A DNA stretch of 52,687 nucleotides, from NCBI GenBank assembly GCA_026414745.1, contig JAOAIK010000057.1:1-52687 (forward strand), given 5' to 3'. Each line of letters begins with the position of its first letter. Positions within the stretch are counted from its first letter, which is position 1. The translations under genes and the position numbers were made by a program. The notes under the pieces are model-generated. The model made no database searches, was not told the DNA's origin, and saw only the letters and a list, made by a program, of their open reading frames with translations. The stretch comes from Roseococcus sp. (lineage in GTDB: Bacteria > Pseudomonadota > Alphaproteobacteria > Acetobacterales > Acetobacteraceae). This document shows positions 45,264 to 52,687 of this stretch, piece after piece.

Positions 45264-45920
45264 ATGCCCTTCGTCGCCAATGCCCTCGTGCCCCTGGTGC
45301 AGACGGCGGGATTCAGCCTCTGGCACTATCGCAGCACCGACACCCGCAACGAGATCACGGCCCCCGGCTATTTCGCCCCCGCCTCGGTGCGGCTGCGCGC
45401 GGGCGACGTGATGATCGTCGAGGCCTCGGACACGCTGGCCATCCTTCCGGTGCGCGCCAACGCCGTGATCGGCACCGGCGTGAACCTCGACGGCGCGGTG
45501 GCGCCCATCGCCCTCACCCGCAGCATCGCGCAGACGCTGCGCATGGTGCAGCAGGCCAGCGCGGTGGTGAGCACCATCATCCTCGCGCCGCTCATGGCCG
45601 GGATCATCGCCGGCACCTCGATTCCGGTGCAGGCCCAGGTGACGGGCCCGATCAGCCAGGTGGTGGTGAGCATCCGCAATGCCCAGGGCGTCGTGATCCC
45701 GCCCGTCCAGACGGTGAACGTCTCCCAGGGCTACGCCATCACGGCTCTGCCGACCCCTCCCGAGGGCTCCGGCTACCGCATCCGCGTCGAGGACGCGGGC
45801 GATACGGGCATCGCCGTCACCTCGCGCAGCTTCAACATCCTGCCCGACCTGCGCCTCGTCCTCGCCGAGGACGGGCTGCGCCTCGCGCAGGAGGACGACT
45901 TCGCCCTCGCGCAGGACTGA
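45264..45920 (+). CDS. Phage-type structural protein, possible spike or fibre base
   Basis: The 218-residue protein has three parts. The N-terminus (1-70) has the pattern STDTRNEITAPGYF, a hydrophobic turn, and LRAGDVMIV, which I know from small decoration and fibre proteins of tailed phages. The middle (about 90-195) is Val/Ile-rich with a beta-sandwich look. The end holds an acidic imperfect repeat (LAEDGLRLAQEDDFALAQD), a pattern common at the ends of phage structural proteins. No signal peptide is seen. It is the first gene of a four-gene cassette with a purine-rich ribosome-binding sequence. The exact role is unknown. Confidence 0.65.
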   Translation: MPFVANALVPLVQTAGFSLWHYRSTDTRNEITAPGYFAPASVRLRAGDVMIVEASDTLAILPVRANAVIGTGVNLDGAVAPIALTRSIAQTLRMVQQASAVVSTIILAPLMAGIIAGTSIPVQAQVTGPISQVVVSIRNAQGVVIPPVQTVNVSQGYAITALPTPPEGSGYRIRVEDAGDTGIAVTSRSFNILPDLRLVLAEDGLRLAQEDDFALAQD

Positions 45921-45971
45921 CGGCGCCCTCCCCCTTCACCGGCCACCCCCAGCAGACCGGACGGAGCCCCG

Positions 45972-48413
45972 ATGCCCGACCTCCGAATCAGCCAACTGCC
46001 CGCCGCGACGAGCCTGAACGACGCCGACATCCTTCCCATCGTCCAGGGCGGGCCGAACACCACCCGGCGCGCGAGCGTCAGCCAGATCCGCCGCCAGGTG
46101 CTCGCCGACCGCGGCGTGGACCTGCGCGACTTCGGCGCCGCGGGCAACGGCACCACCAACGACGCGCCGGCCCTGCAGGCCGCCATCAACGCGCTGGGCA
46201 GCGCGGGCGGCACCATCCGCCTCGGCCCGCGCACCTATCGCCTGGCCTCGCCGGTCACCATCAGCGCGGGGCCCATCCGCCTGATCGGCCAGGGCTACCC
46301 CGAGGGCGCGGGGCCGGGCAGCGGCACCTGGCTCACGGTGGACCAGACCGGATTTTTCCCCATCACCTTCAGCGGCCTCTCCGCGCGCGGGTCGCTGGTG
46401 GCGAACCTCGCGGTGCGCCAGACCCATGCGGCGGCGCAGAACGCCTCCTGGGCACCCACCCCCTATGACTGGTTCTTCCGCGTGCTCGACTGCCTGGGCG
46501 GCGTGGAGTTCGAGAACGTGATGCTCTCGGGGATCAACCGGGGCATCCAGGTCAAGAACTCCGGCCGCACCGACATCCGTCGCCTGCGCGGGCAGGTGTT
46601 CACGGCGGGCGTGGACTTCGACGAGATCTACGACGTCGTGCGCATCGCCAACCTGCATTTCTGGCCCTTCTGGTCGGCCAACGACCATGTGGTGCGCTGG
46701 CAGCAGGCCAACGGCGATGCGATGATCTTCCGCCGGGTGGACGGCGTCTTCGTGGACCAGTCCTTCGTGCTCGGCCACCGCACGATGTTCCGCTTCTCCT
46801 CCTCGGCCGCGGGGTACACGCAGAAGTTCTCGATCGGCCAGGCCTATGCCGATTTCGTGAAGCACGGCGTGCTGATCGAGGCGGCCGGCACCGACGGGCA
46901 GATCGACTCGATGACGGTGCAGTGCGAGATCTTCAACGCGGGCGGCGCGCCCGTGCCGGGCTCCGTCGGGCTCTACGTGAACGCCCACTCCTCCCGCGTG
47001 CAGATCGGCAGCCTTCGCGTCGACGATGCCGAGGACAACGCGATCCGCATCGAGCAGCACTCCAACCGGCTCGACATCGGCGCGCTGCGCATCGTCAACT
47101 TCAACCTGCGCAGCAACGGCGCCGCCGCCATCCACGTGGCGAACGCCGCCTCGGGCGAGCCGAACAGGGTGAATCTCGGCAGCAAGCCGCTGCTTGAGAC
47201 GCCGGTGATGGGGCCGCTCGTCAATGCCGGGACCAACGGCTCGGTCGGCGTGCTCGCCCCCGCGGGCGAGGCGGCGCGGCCGGGCCTTGCGGTGGGCGCG
47301 GCGGAGACCGGCTTCTTCCAGCCCGCCGCGAACACCCTGGCCGCCAGCGTCGGGGGGGCCGAGGTGCTGCGCGCCGGTGCCGGCAGCCTGTCGCTGGGCG
47401 GCGCCCAGGGCGCCCACGGCTTCGAGGTGATCACCCCCGGCGGCAGCCTCAACCGCATGGTGGCCATCGGCGGGCTGACCGGCACCCCGGGCCGGGCAGG
47501 GTGGGCGGTCTCCGGCGGGGACGCGAACATCGACGCGGTGATCGGCCAGCCCAAGGGGACCGGGGCGCTGATCGCGCAGTTCCCAGACAATGCCGTCGGC
47601 GGCGGCGCCGCGCGCGGTGCGAATGCCGTGGACCTGCAGACGACCCGCACCGCCGCGACGCAGGTGGCCTCCGGGGCCAATGCCGTGATCGCGGGCGGCA
47701 GCGGCAACACGGCTTCGGGTTCCGGCGCCATCGTGGTGGGCGGCACCACCAACACCGCCTCCAACACCAACTCCGTTGTGGTGGGCGGGCAGAGCAACAC
47801 GGCCTCCGGCCTGCGCGCCGTCGTGGTGGGCGGGCAGAGCAACACCGCCGGCGGCAACGACAGCTGGTGCCCGGGCGGCTTCTGGGGCACGGCGCGCGGC
47901 CTCTACGGCCGGGGCTTCTGGGCCGCCAACCGCTTCTCCACGGCCGGCGACGCGCAGGCCGGCGAGTTCCTCGCGCGCATCCAGACCACGGACGCCACGC
48001 CGGCGCGCCTGACGCAGGATGCCGGGGCGCCGGCGACGAACAACACCTTGAACCTGCCCAACAACGGCACCTACCGCCTCAAGCTTCTGGTGGTGGCGCA
48101 GCAGACCGGCGGCAGCGCCGGAACCGTGGGCGACTGCGCCTCCTGGGAATGCGACGTGCTGATCAAGCGGGGCGCAAGCGCCTCCGCCACCGCCCTGGTG
48201 GGCGGGCGGACCGTCAACAACACCCCCGCCATCGCCGCCATCACCGCCGGCACGCCCTTCGCGCCCGGCATGCGCGATGCCGGCGCGGCAGGGTGGACGC
48301 TGACGCTGGCGGCCGACACCACGAATGGCGGCCTCGCCATCACCGGCACCGGCGAGGCGAACAAGACCATCCGCTGGGTGGCGCGGGCGATGAGCATCGA
48401 AGTCACCGCCTGA
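45972..48413 (+). CDS. Tail-fibre/tailspike-like protein with beta-helix and YadA-head-like repeats
   Basis: The 813-residue protein is built from parts known from phage fibres. Residues 1-40 carry the anchor-like motif RISQLPAATSLNDADILPIVQGG. Residues about 47-110 begin a pectate-lyase-like fold (VDLRDFGAAGNGTTNDAPALQAAI) that runs into a right-handed beta-helix up to about 400. Residues 570-629 are four 15-residue repeats of the NSVVVGGQSNTASGL type, as in YadA heads. The last 170 residues (GDAQAGEFLARIQTTDATPARLT to IRWVARAMSIEVTA) match a C-terminal domain of many tail fibres. No signal peptide or membrane anchor is present, which argues against a surface adhesin of autotransporter type. 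Confidence 0.8.
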   Translation: MPDLRISQLPAATSLNDADILPIVQGGPNTTRRASVSQIRRQVLADRGVDLRDFGAAGNGTTNDAPALQAAINALGSAGGTIRLGPRTYRLASPVTISAGPIRLIGQGYPEGAGPGSGTWLTVDQTGFFPITFSGLSARGSLVANLAVRQTHAAAQNASWAPTPYDWFFRVLDCLGGVEFENVMLSGINRGIQVKNSGRTDIRRLRGQVFTAGVDFDEIYDVVRIANLHFWPFWSANDHVVRWQQANGDAMIFRRVDGVFVDQSFVLGHRTMFRFSSSAAGYTQKFSIGQAYADFVKHGVLIEAAGTDGQIDSMTVQCEIFNAGGAPVPGSVGLYVNAHSSRVQIGSLRVDDAEDNAIRIEQHSNRLDIGALRIVNFNLRSNGAAAIHVANAASGEPNRVNLGSKPLLETPVMGPLVNAGTNGSVGVLAPAGEAARPGLAVGAAETGFFQPAANTLAASVGGAEVLRAGAGSLSLGGAQGAHGFEVITPGGSLNRMVAIGGLTGTPGRAGWAVSGGDANIDAVIGQPKGTGALIAQFPDNAVGGGAARGANAVDLQTTRTAATQVASGANAVIAGGSGNTASGSGAIVVGGTTNTASNTNSVVVGGQSNTASGLRAVVVGGQSNTAGGNDSWCPGGFWGTARGLYGRGFWAANRFSTAGDAQAGEFLARIQTTDATPARLTQDAGAPATNNTLNLPNNGTYRLKLLVVAQQTGGSAGTVGDCASWECDVLIKRGASASATALVGGRTVNNTPAIAAITAGTPFAPGMRDAGAAGWTLTLAADTTNGGLAITGTGEANKTIRWVARAMSIEVTA
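47679..47858 (+). repeat. Four in-frame 45-bp repeats in the fibre gene
   Basis: Four copies of a 45-base unit code for residues 570-584, 585-599, 600-614 and 615-629. The last two copies share an unbroken 23-base match starting at 47778 and 47823; the first two are diverged. The encoded pattern (small-Val-Val-x-Gly-Gly-x-x-Asn-Thr-Ala-Ser) fits the left-handed beta-roll of YadA-type heads. Confidence 0.8.
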
Positions 48414-48446
48414 TCCCTCTCCCTCCCCCGATCCACGGAGCAGACC

Positions 48447-48761
48447 ATGGCCCTCCTCAAGCCCATCGAGATGCGCGAGACCGGCATCACCGTCGCCTAC
48501 TGGCGCCTCACCCACCTGCAGATGGACTGCGTCGCGCGCACGCTCGAGGCGCAGCTCCACGGCTACCGCGACGAGGCAGCGCGCCGGGCGGGGCTGAACC
48601 CCATCCACCGCCTGGCCTTCCGCTTCCCCACCACCGGCTTCCCCGAGCCGGGGGCGATCGCGCTGGCCGAGGTGTACACCGCCATCCGCACCGCCCCGGA
48701 CGGCGTGGACGAGAACGGGACGCCGCGCCCGCCGCTTTTCGCCGACGCCGCCGACATCTGA
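48447..48761 (+). CDS. Small phage-type protein downstream of the fibre gene
   Basis: The 104-residue protein is of a type often found beside tail-fibre genes in phages: a short N-terminal strand (LLKPIEMRETGITVAYWRL), a second strand ending in HGYRDEAARRAG, and a short C-terminal helix (LAEVYTAIRTAP). It has no signal peptide or catalytic motif that I recognise. It starts 33 bases after the fibre gene with GGAG before the ATG. It may be a fibre chaperone or a minor tail component; this is inferred from position. Confidence 0.6.
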   Translation: MALLKPIEMRETGITVAYWRLTHLQMDCVARTLEAQLHGYRDEAARRAGLNPIHRLAFRFPTTGFPEPGAIALAEVYTAIRTAPDGVDENGTPRPPLFADAADI

Positions 48762-48804
48762 CCCGACCCCGTCTGCTGGACTTCCAGGAAAGGACCCGCC
48801 TCCC

Positions 48805-49179
48805 ATGAGCTCCCTCACCGACCACGGCCGCAACATCCTCGCCCGTGCCCTGTGCGGCCGGCTGCCCGCCCTGCCCAATGCCGTGTTCCTCGGCCTCGGC
48901 ACCGGCGGCAGCGTGGCCACCGGCCTCTCGGGCGAGCCGGTGGGCAACGGCTATGCGCGCCAGCGCGTGGTGTTCACCGGCACCGGCGTGCAGCAGAACG
49001 CCGAGGCGGTGCGCTTCACCTTCACCGGCGCCGTCGGCACGCTGACGCATGTCGGTCTCTTCGACGCGGCGACGGGCGGCAACCCGCTCACCTGGTCGGC
49101 GCTGACGCAGAGCGCCACGGTGAACGGGCCGGGCACCGTCACCATCAACCCCGGGGCCCTCACGATCACGGGGAGCTGA
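48805..49179 (+). CDS. Phage tail-fibre-associated protein
   Basis: The 124-residue protein has the outline of a small tail protein family of phages: a short helical start (LTDHGRNILARALCG), a strand where phage members read LHTADP (here FLGLGTGG), then YARQRVVFTG, a beta-rich middle and LTHVGLFDAATGGNPLTWSALT before a final strand. These residues are strongly conserved in the phage proteins I know. It is the last gene of the cassette, with AGGAAAGGA upstream, and is followed by a hairpin. Confidence 0.68.
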   Translation: MSSLTDHGRNILARALCGRLPALPNAVFLGLGTGGSVATGLSGEPVGNGYARQRVVFTGTGVQQNAEAVRFTFTGAVGTLTHVGLFDAATGGNPLTWSALTQSATVNGPGTVTINPGALTITGS

Positions 49180-49187
49180 CTCCGTCC

Positions 49188-49215
49188 GGGCCCGCCTCGC
49201 CCGCGGGGCGGGCCC
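49188..49215 (+). terminator. 11-bp hairpin closing the fibre cassette
   Basis: Positions 49188-49198 pair with 49205-49215 (one T-G pair) around a 6-base loop, 8 bases after the stop of the last cassette gene. No T-run follows. It probably separates the cassette from the regulator gene downstream. Confidence 0.55.
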
Positions 49216-49266
49216 AGTCCGCCGGGGCATGACAGGCACGGGTGTCAGCCCCGCCTTTCGCCGAGG

Positions 49267-49296
49267 TTGAAACTTCAGGAAGCCTGGGCCTATCCT
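49267..49296 (+). promoter_or_regulatory. Promoter candidate for the FNR-type regulator
   Basis: TTGAAA (49267-49272, five of six) and TATCCT (49291-49296, four of six) are 18 bases apart, ending 27 bases before the start codon of the regulator. No TTGAT-N4-ATCAA FNR box is seen nearby, so autoregulation by that site is not supported. Confidence 0.5.
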
Positions 49297-49323
49297 CTTC
49301 CCATTACGGGAGGCTCTGGTTCC

Positions 49324-50070
49324 ATGAACCCATTGGACACCGCGCGCTGGGCCACGAGCCACCCCCGCCCGCAGGACGCCTGCGTGGGCTGCTCCAGCCG
49401 GCGCTTCGGCATTTGCCTGCCCCTGGATGCCCAGGCACTCGACGATCTCTCCAACGACTCGGACCGTCACACCTTGCCCGCCAAGGCGGTGCTGTTCCGC
49501 GAGGGCGACCCCGCGACCCGGGCCTTCAGCCTGCTCGAGGGCACGGTGAAGCTCTCGCGCCTGCTGCCCGACGGGCGGCAGCAGGTGGTCGGCTTCCGCT
49601 TCAAGGGAGATCTTGTGGGCTACAGCGCCGGCAAGACCTATCCCTTCGATGCCGAACTCCTCACCCCGGGACAGTTCTGCCGCGTCGAGCGCCGCCGGCT
49701 CGATGCGCTGCTGCGCCGCTATCCGGCGCTGGAGCGGCGGGTCCTCGACATGTGCCTGGGCGAGCTCGCCGCCACCCAGGAGCACCTCGTCACCGTCGCC
49801 CGCCGCTCGGCCGAGGCGCGGGTGGCCGCCTTCCTCATCGGCCTTGCGGAGGCGCACCGGCGGCGCGGGCTGCTGGGCGAAGACCTGCCGATGCCGATGA
49901 CCCGCAGCGACATCGGCGACTTCCTCGGCCTGACACTGGAAACCGTGAGCCGCACCTTCACCGCCTTCAAGCGCCATGGCTGGATCGCCGAGCCCGGCGG
50001 GCAGAAGCTTCGCCTGCTCGACCTCCCGGCGCTGCAGCAGCTCTGCGCCGGCGAGCACGAGGCGCTCTGA
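49324..50070 (+). CDS. fnrL: FNR/FnrL-type oxygen-sensing transcription regulator
   Basis: The 248-residue protein of the Crp/Fnr family has an N-terminal cyclic-nucleotide-like fold, a dimerisation helix and a C-terminal winged helix. Three N-terminal cysteines (Cys20, Cys23, Cys31, spaced C-x2-C-x7-C) and Cys119 in GQFCRVERRRLDALL match the four ligands of an oxygen-labile 4Fe-4S cluster in FNR/FnrN proteins. The recognition helix DIGDFLGLTLETVSRTF has Glu206, Ser209 and Arg210, the set that reads TTGAT half-sites. It should therefore switch genes between aerobic and low-oxygen growth. GGGAGG precedes ATG 49324. Its targets are not visible here. Confidence 0.88.
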   Translation: MNPLDTARWATSHPRPQDACVGCSSRRFGICLPLDAQALDDLSNDSDRHTLPAKAVLFREGDPATRAFSLLEGTVKLSRLLPDGRQQVVGFRFKGDLVGYSAGKTYPFDAELLTPGQFCRVERRRLDALLRRYPALERRVLDMCLGELAATQEHLVTVARRSAEARVAAFLIGLAEAHRRRGLLGEDLPMPMTRSDIGDFLGLTLETVSRTFTAFKRHGWIAEPGGQKLRLLDLPALQQLCAGEHEAL

Positions 50071-50180
50071 CCCCGGCCGGCGCCGCCCCTCCCGCTTGAC
50101 CGCACGGCGCGCCCCGCGCCATGACGTGCGCCCGCCCCGTCGCGGGACGGCGGGGCCGGCGAGGAGAGGCGATCATCATC

Positions 50181-50240
50181 ATGCGGCGCGGTGCCACAGG
50201 GCCGGAGCGGCCCGGCAGCGCCCGGCGGGGCCGGGCGTGA
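50181..50240 (+). CDS. Possible 19-codon leader reading frame overlapping the trpD start
   Basis: A strong ribosome-binding sequence (GAGGAGAGG, 50161-50169) precedes ATG 50181, which opens 19 codons rich in Arg and Gly. Its TGA (50238-50240) overlaps the GTG start of trpD as GTGA. There are no tryptophan codons, so it is not a classical trp attenuator peptide. It could couple trpD translation to this better initiation site. A hairpin (about 50133-50153) lies just upstream. The reading frame is short and may be chance. Confidence 0.4.
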   Translation: MRRGATGPERPGSARRGRA

Positions 50241-51256
50241 ACGGCCTCAAGCCCGTGCTCGCGCGCCTCGCCGACGGCGCACGCCTCGCCGAGAGCGAGG
50301 CGGAGGCAGCCTTCAACATCATCATGGCCGGCGAGGCCACGCCCGCGCAGATCGCGGGGCTGCTTATGGCCATGCGCGTGCGCGGCGAGACGGTGGCCGA
50401 ACTCACCGGCGCCGTGCGCGCGCTGCGCGCGCACATGACCGCGGTGGAGGCGCCCGCGGGCGCGATCGACATCGTGGGCACCGGCGGCGACGCCTCGGGC
50501 AGCCTCAACATCTCCACCGCCGCGGCGCTGGTGGTCGCCGGCTGCGGCGTGCCCGTGGCCAAGCACGGCAACCGCGCACTCTCTTCGAAATCCGGCGCGG
50601 CGGATGCGCTGGCCGCCCTCGGCGTGAACCTCGATGTGCCCATCGAGCGGCTGCCCGAGGTGATCCGCAGCGCCGGCATCTGCTTCCTGCTCGCCCCCCG
50701 CCACCACCCGGCGCTGCGCCATGCCGGCGGCGCGCGCATGGAGCTCGGCACCCGCACTCTGTTCAACCTGCTCGGCCCGCTCGCCAATCCGGCCCGGGTG
50801 ACGCGCCAGATGACGGGCGCCTTCTCCGCCCAGTGGCTGCGCCCCATGGCCGAGGCGCTGGCGCGGCTGGGCACCGAGCGCGCCTGGGTGGTGCATGGCC
50901 AGGGGCTCGACGAGATCGCCCTCTCCGGCCCCACCCGCGTGGTGGAGCTGAACGCCGGCGCCATCCGGGAGTTCAGCATCTCGCCCGCCGATGCCGGCCT
51001 GCCCGAGGCGCCCCCCGAGGCGATCCGCGGCGGGGATCCGGCCGAGAACGCACTGGCGCTCCGCGCCCTGCTGGAGGGCGCCCCCGGCCCCTACCGCGAC
51101 ATCGTCCTGCTCAACGCCGCCGCCGCCCTGGTGGTGGCCGGCCGCGCGGCCGATCTGCGCGAGGGCGCGGCCATGGCCGCCCGCGCCCTCGACGAGGGCC
51201 GCGCCAAGGCGGCGCTCGAAGCGCTCGTGCGCGCCACCACCCTTCCTCCCGCCTGA
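50237..51256 (+). CDS. trpD: Anthranilate phosphoribosyltransferase TrpD
   Basis: TrpD joins anthranilate to phosphoribosyl pyrophosphate, the second step of tryptophan synthesis. From GTG 50237 the protein has 339 residues and aligns with the family from its first residues (LKPVLARLADG, FNIIMAGEATPAQIAGLLMAMR). The PRPP site is GTGGDASGSLNIST (81-94), followed by KHGNRALSSKSG. The frame is open further upstream into the regulator gene but without TrpD character. No anthranilate synthase gene is in the window. trpC follows after 12 bases. Confidence 0.94.
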   Translation: MNGLKPVLARLADGARLAESEAEAAFNIIMAGEATPAQIAGLLMAMRVRGETVAELTGAVRALRAHMTAVEAPAGAIDIVGTGGDASGSLNISTAAALVVAGCGVPVAKHGNRALSSKSGAADALAALGVNLDVPIERLPEVIRSAGICFLLAPRHHPALRHAGGARMELGTRTLFNLLGPLANPARVTRQMTGAFSAQWLRPMAEALARLGTERAWVVHGQGLDEIALSGPTRVVELNAGAIREFSISPADAGLPEAPPEAIRGGDPAENALALRALLEGAPGPYRDIVLLNAAAALVVAGRAADLREGAAMAARALDEGRAKAALEALVRATTLPPA

Positions 51257-51268
51257 ACCGGCCCGCCC

Positions 51269-52075
51269 ATGGACAACCCCGCCCCGCCCGACGTGCTGGC
51301 CCGCATCCTCGCCGACAAGGCCGCGGAGGTGCAGGCGCGCATGGAGGAGACCCCGCTGCCCGAGATGGAGCGGGCGGCCCGTCACGCCTCGCCGCCGCGC
51401 GATTTCGTCGGCGCCCTCTGCGCCGCCGTGGCCGAGGGCCGCACCGGGCTGATCGCCGAGATCAAGCGCGCCTCGCCCTCGGGCGGGCTGATCCGCGACC
51501 CCTTCGACCCCGCCGCCCTGGCGCGCGCCTATGAATCGGCCGGCGCCTCCTGCCTCTCGGTGCTGACCGACGCGCCGCATTTCCAGGGTTCGCCCGAGCA
51601 TCTGAAGGCCGCCCGCGCCGCCTGCGCCCTGCCCGTGCTGCGCAAGGACTTCATGATCCACCCCTTCCAGGTCTTCGAGGCCCGCGCCATGGGGGCGGAC
51701 GCCATCCTGCTGATCATGGCCGCCCTCTCCGACGCCCAGGCCGTCGAGCTCGAGGGGCTCGCGCAGTCCCTCGACATGGCGGTGCTGGCCGAGGTGCACG
51801 ACGCGGCCGAGCTCGAGCGCGCGCTCGGCCTGCGCACGCGGCTCATCGGCGTGAACAACCGCGACCTGCGCAGCCTGGTGACCGACCTCGCCACCTCCGA
51901 GCGGCTCATCCCCCTGATCCCTCCCGACCGCATCCCCGTGGCCGAGAGCGGCATCCGCACCCCGGCCGATGTGCGGCGCATGGCGGCGGCCGGGGCCAAC
52001 TGCATCCTGGTGGGCGAGCATCTGATGCGCCAGCCCGATGTGGCGGCCGCCACCCGCGCGCTGCTCGGCGCCTGA
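51269..52075 (+). CDS. trpC: Indole-3-glycerol phosphate synthase TrpC
   Basis: TrpC closes the indole ring in tryptophan synthesis. The 268-residue TIM-barrel enzyme has [11 protein letters not shown] (Glu64, Lys66), the catalytic lysine Lys126 in [11 protein letters not shown], Glu175 in [13 protein letters not shown] and AESGI. It is the monofunctional form, with no PRA isomerase fused. It lies between trpD and moaC, a common alphaproteobacterial order. Confidence 0.96.
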   Translation: MDNPAPPDVLARILADKAAEVQARMEETPLPEMERAARHASPPRDFVGALCAAVAEGRTGLIAEIKRASPSGGLIRDPFDPAALARAYESAGASCLSVLTDAPHFQGSPEHLKAARAACALPVLRKDFMIHPFQVFEARAMGADAILLIMAALSDAQAVELEGLAQSLDMAVLAEVHDAAELERALGLRTRLIGVNNRDLRSLVTDLATSERLIPLIPPDRIPVAESGIRTPADVRRMAAAGANCILVGEHLMRQPDVAAATRALLGA

Positions 52076-52085
52076 GGGGGCGGGC

Positions 52086-52565
52086 ATGAGCGGGCTGACG
52101 CATTTCGACGCGGCCGGGAACGCCGCGATGGTGGATGTCTCGGGGAAGGCGGAGACGGCGCGCGTCGCCCGCGCCCGCGCGCGCATCGTCATGAAGCCCG
52201 AGACGCTGGCGCTGATCCGGGAGGGCCGGGCCGGCAAGGGCGATGTGCTCGGGGTCGCGCGCATCGCCGGCATCATGGCGGCCAAGCGCACCCATGAGCT
52301 GATCCCGCTCTGCCACCCGCTGCCGATCAGCAAGGTGGCCGTGGAGTTCGAGATCGCGCCCCCCGACGCCATCGAGATCGAGGCCAGCGTCTCGCTCACC
52401 GGCCGGACGGGCGTGGAGATGGAGGCGCTGACCGCCGCCTCCGTCGCCGCGCTCACCATCTACGACATGGTGAAGGCGGTGGACCGCGGCATGCGCATCG
52501 AGGCGCTGCGCGTGGTGCACAAGGCGGGCGGCAAGTCCGGCACCTACAGCGAGGAGAGGGCGTGA
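52086..52565 (+). CDS. moaC: Cyclic pyranopterin monophosphate synthase MoaC
   Basis: MoaC makes cyclic pyranopterin monophosphate, an early molybdenum-cofactor precursor, with MoaA. From ATG 52086 the protein has 159 residues with [43 protein letters not shown] and the C-terminal [12 protein letters not shown]; all are family hallmarks. GGGGGCGGGC-type sequence precedes the start rather than a clean ribosome-binding site. The stop overlaps the moeA start (GTGA). Confidence 0.96.
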   Translation: MSGLTHFDAAGNAAMVDVSGKAETARVARARARIVMKPETLALIREGRAGKGDVLGVARIAGIMAAKRTHELIPLCHPLPISKVAVEFEIAPPDAIEIEASVSLTGRTGVEMEALTAASVAALTIYDMVKAVDRGMRIEALRVVHKAGGKSGTYSEERA

Positions 52566-52687
52566 TCCCGGTCGCGGAGGCGCGGGCCCGCATCCTGGCC
52601 GGCGTCGCGCCGGTCTCGGCCGAGACGGTGCCGCTCGCCGCCGCGGCGGGGCGGGTGCTGGCCGCGCCGCTGCGCGCGCGCGTCACC
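52562..52687 (+). CDS. moeA: Molybdopterin molybdenumtransferase MoeA (N-terminal part)
   Basis: The frame begins at GTG 52562, overlapping the moaC stop, and runs off the window after 42 codons. The visible part ([31 protein letters not shown], in shorter pieces VAEARARIL and AAAAGRVLA) is the typical opening of MoeA, which inserts molybdate into molybdopterin. Order trpC-moaC-moeA is widespread in alphaproteobacteria. Only the start is seen, so completeness cannot be judged. Confidence 0.85.
   Translation, partial: MIPVAEARARILAGVAPVSAETVPLAAAAGRVLAAPLRARVT

Noticed and set aside
47679..47858. CRISPR-like tandem repeat
   Set aside because: The repeats are contiguous, in frame and code for a beta-roll; there are no spacers.
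45936..48947. 1003-codon minus-strand frame over the fibre gene
   Set aside because: The plus-strand fibre protein has recognisable domains; the antisense translation does not.
45062..49260. Prophage or insertion element boundaries around the fibre cassette
   Set aside because: I found no integrase, transposase, tRNA target or flanking direct repeats in the visible sequence, so I did not annotate a mobile element.
50071..50236. Classical tryptophan attenuator before trpD
   Set aside because: The short leader frame has no Trp codons and there is no terminator with a T-run.

Overview
The window comes from a very GC-rich alphaproteobacterium, most likely of the Rhodospirillales/Acetobacteraceae type. 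I base this on the gene order of the division and wall cluster with lpxC, bamD, recN and ligA behind ftsZ, the FtsZ tail [10 protein letters not shown], a meso-diaminopimelate MurE (DNPR motif), an FnrL-like regulator and the lepB-rnc-era-recO-parC block. No search was run, so the genus is open. Nearly all of the sequence is coding, and many neighbours overlap by 1 to 14 bases (ATGA, GTGA or TGATG junctions), which points to translational coupling. Gene names rest on motifs read in the translations.

Region 1 (1-22.8 kb, plus strand) is the dcw cluster. It runs from the end of a probable ftsL through ftsI, murE, murF, mraY, murD, ftsW, murG, murC, murB, ddl, ftsQ, ftsA and ftsZ. It makes the peptidoglycan precursor from UDP-MurNAc to lipid II and builds the divisome. 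It continues into lpxC (lipid A), bamD (outer-membrane assembly), recN and ligA (DNA repair and ligation).

Region 2 (22.8-36.5 kb) holds an SbtA/SbtB bicarbonate-transporter pair, the leucyltransferase bpt, smpB and dapA on the minus strand, a soluble lytic transglycosylase, pgpA and a CinA-type amidase. It then has an HtrA-like protein that has lost its catalytic triad, a glycine-zipper lipoprotein, and lepB-rnc-era-recO-parC with a small secreted protein.

Region 3 (36.8-45.1 kb, minus strand) holds an FkbM-type methyltransferase, an elongation factor G that lies outside any ribosomal-protein operon and has unusual G-motif residues, an aspartate-type aminotransferase, and a four-gene polyamine ABC importer whose ATPase seems to start at CTG.

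Region 4 (45.2-49.2 kb, plus strand) is the accessory part. It is a four-gene cassette of phage-type fibre/spike proteins with no capsid, portal, integrase or lysis gene beside it. The large protein joins a tail-fibre anchor motif, a pectate-lyase-like beta-helix, four 15-residue YadA-head-like repeats and a tail-fibre C-terminal domain. This looks like a domesticated or satellite host-recognition locus, for example for a gene transfer agent or tailocin encoded elsewhere. It is the most unusual thing in the window.

Region 5 (49.3-52.7 kb, plus strand) has an Fe-S FNR-type regulator, then trpD-trpC-moaC and the start of moeA. trpD is preceded by a 19-codon reading frame whose stop overlaps its GTG start. 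No tRNA, rRNA, CRISPR array, insertion sequence or integrase was seen.
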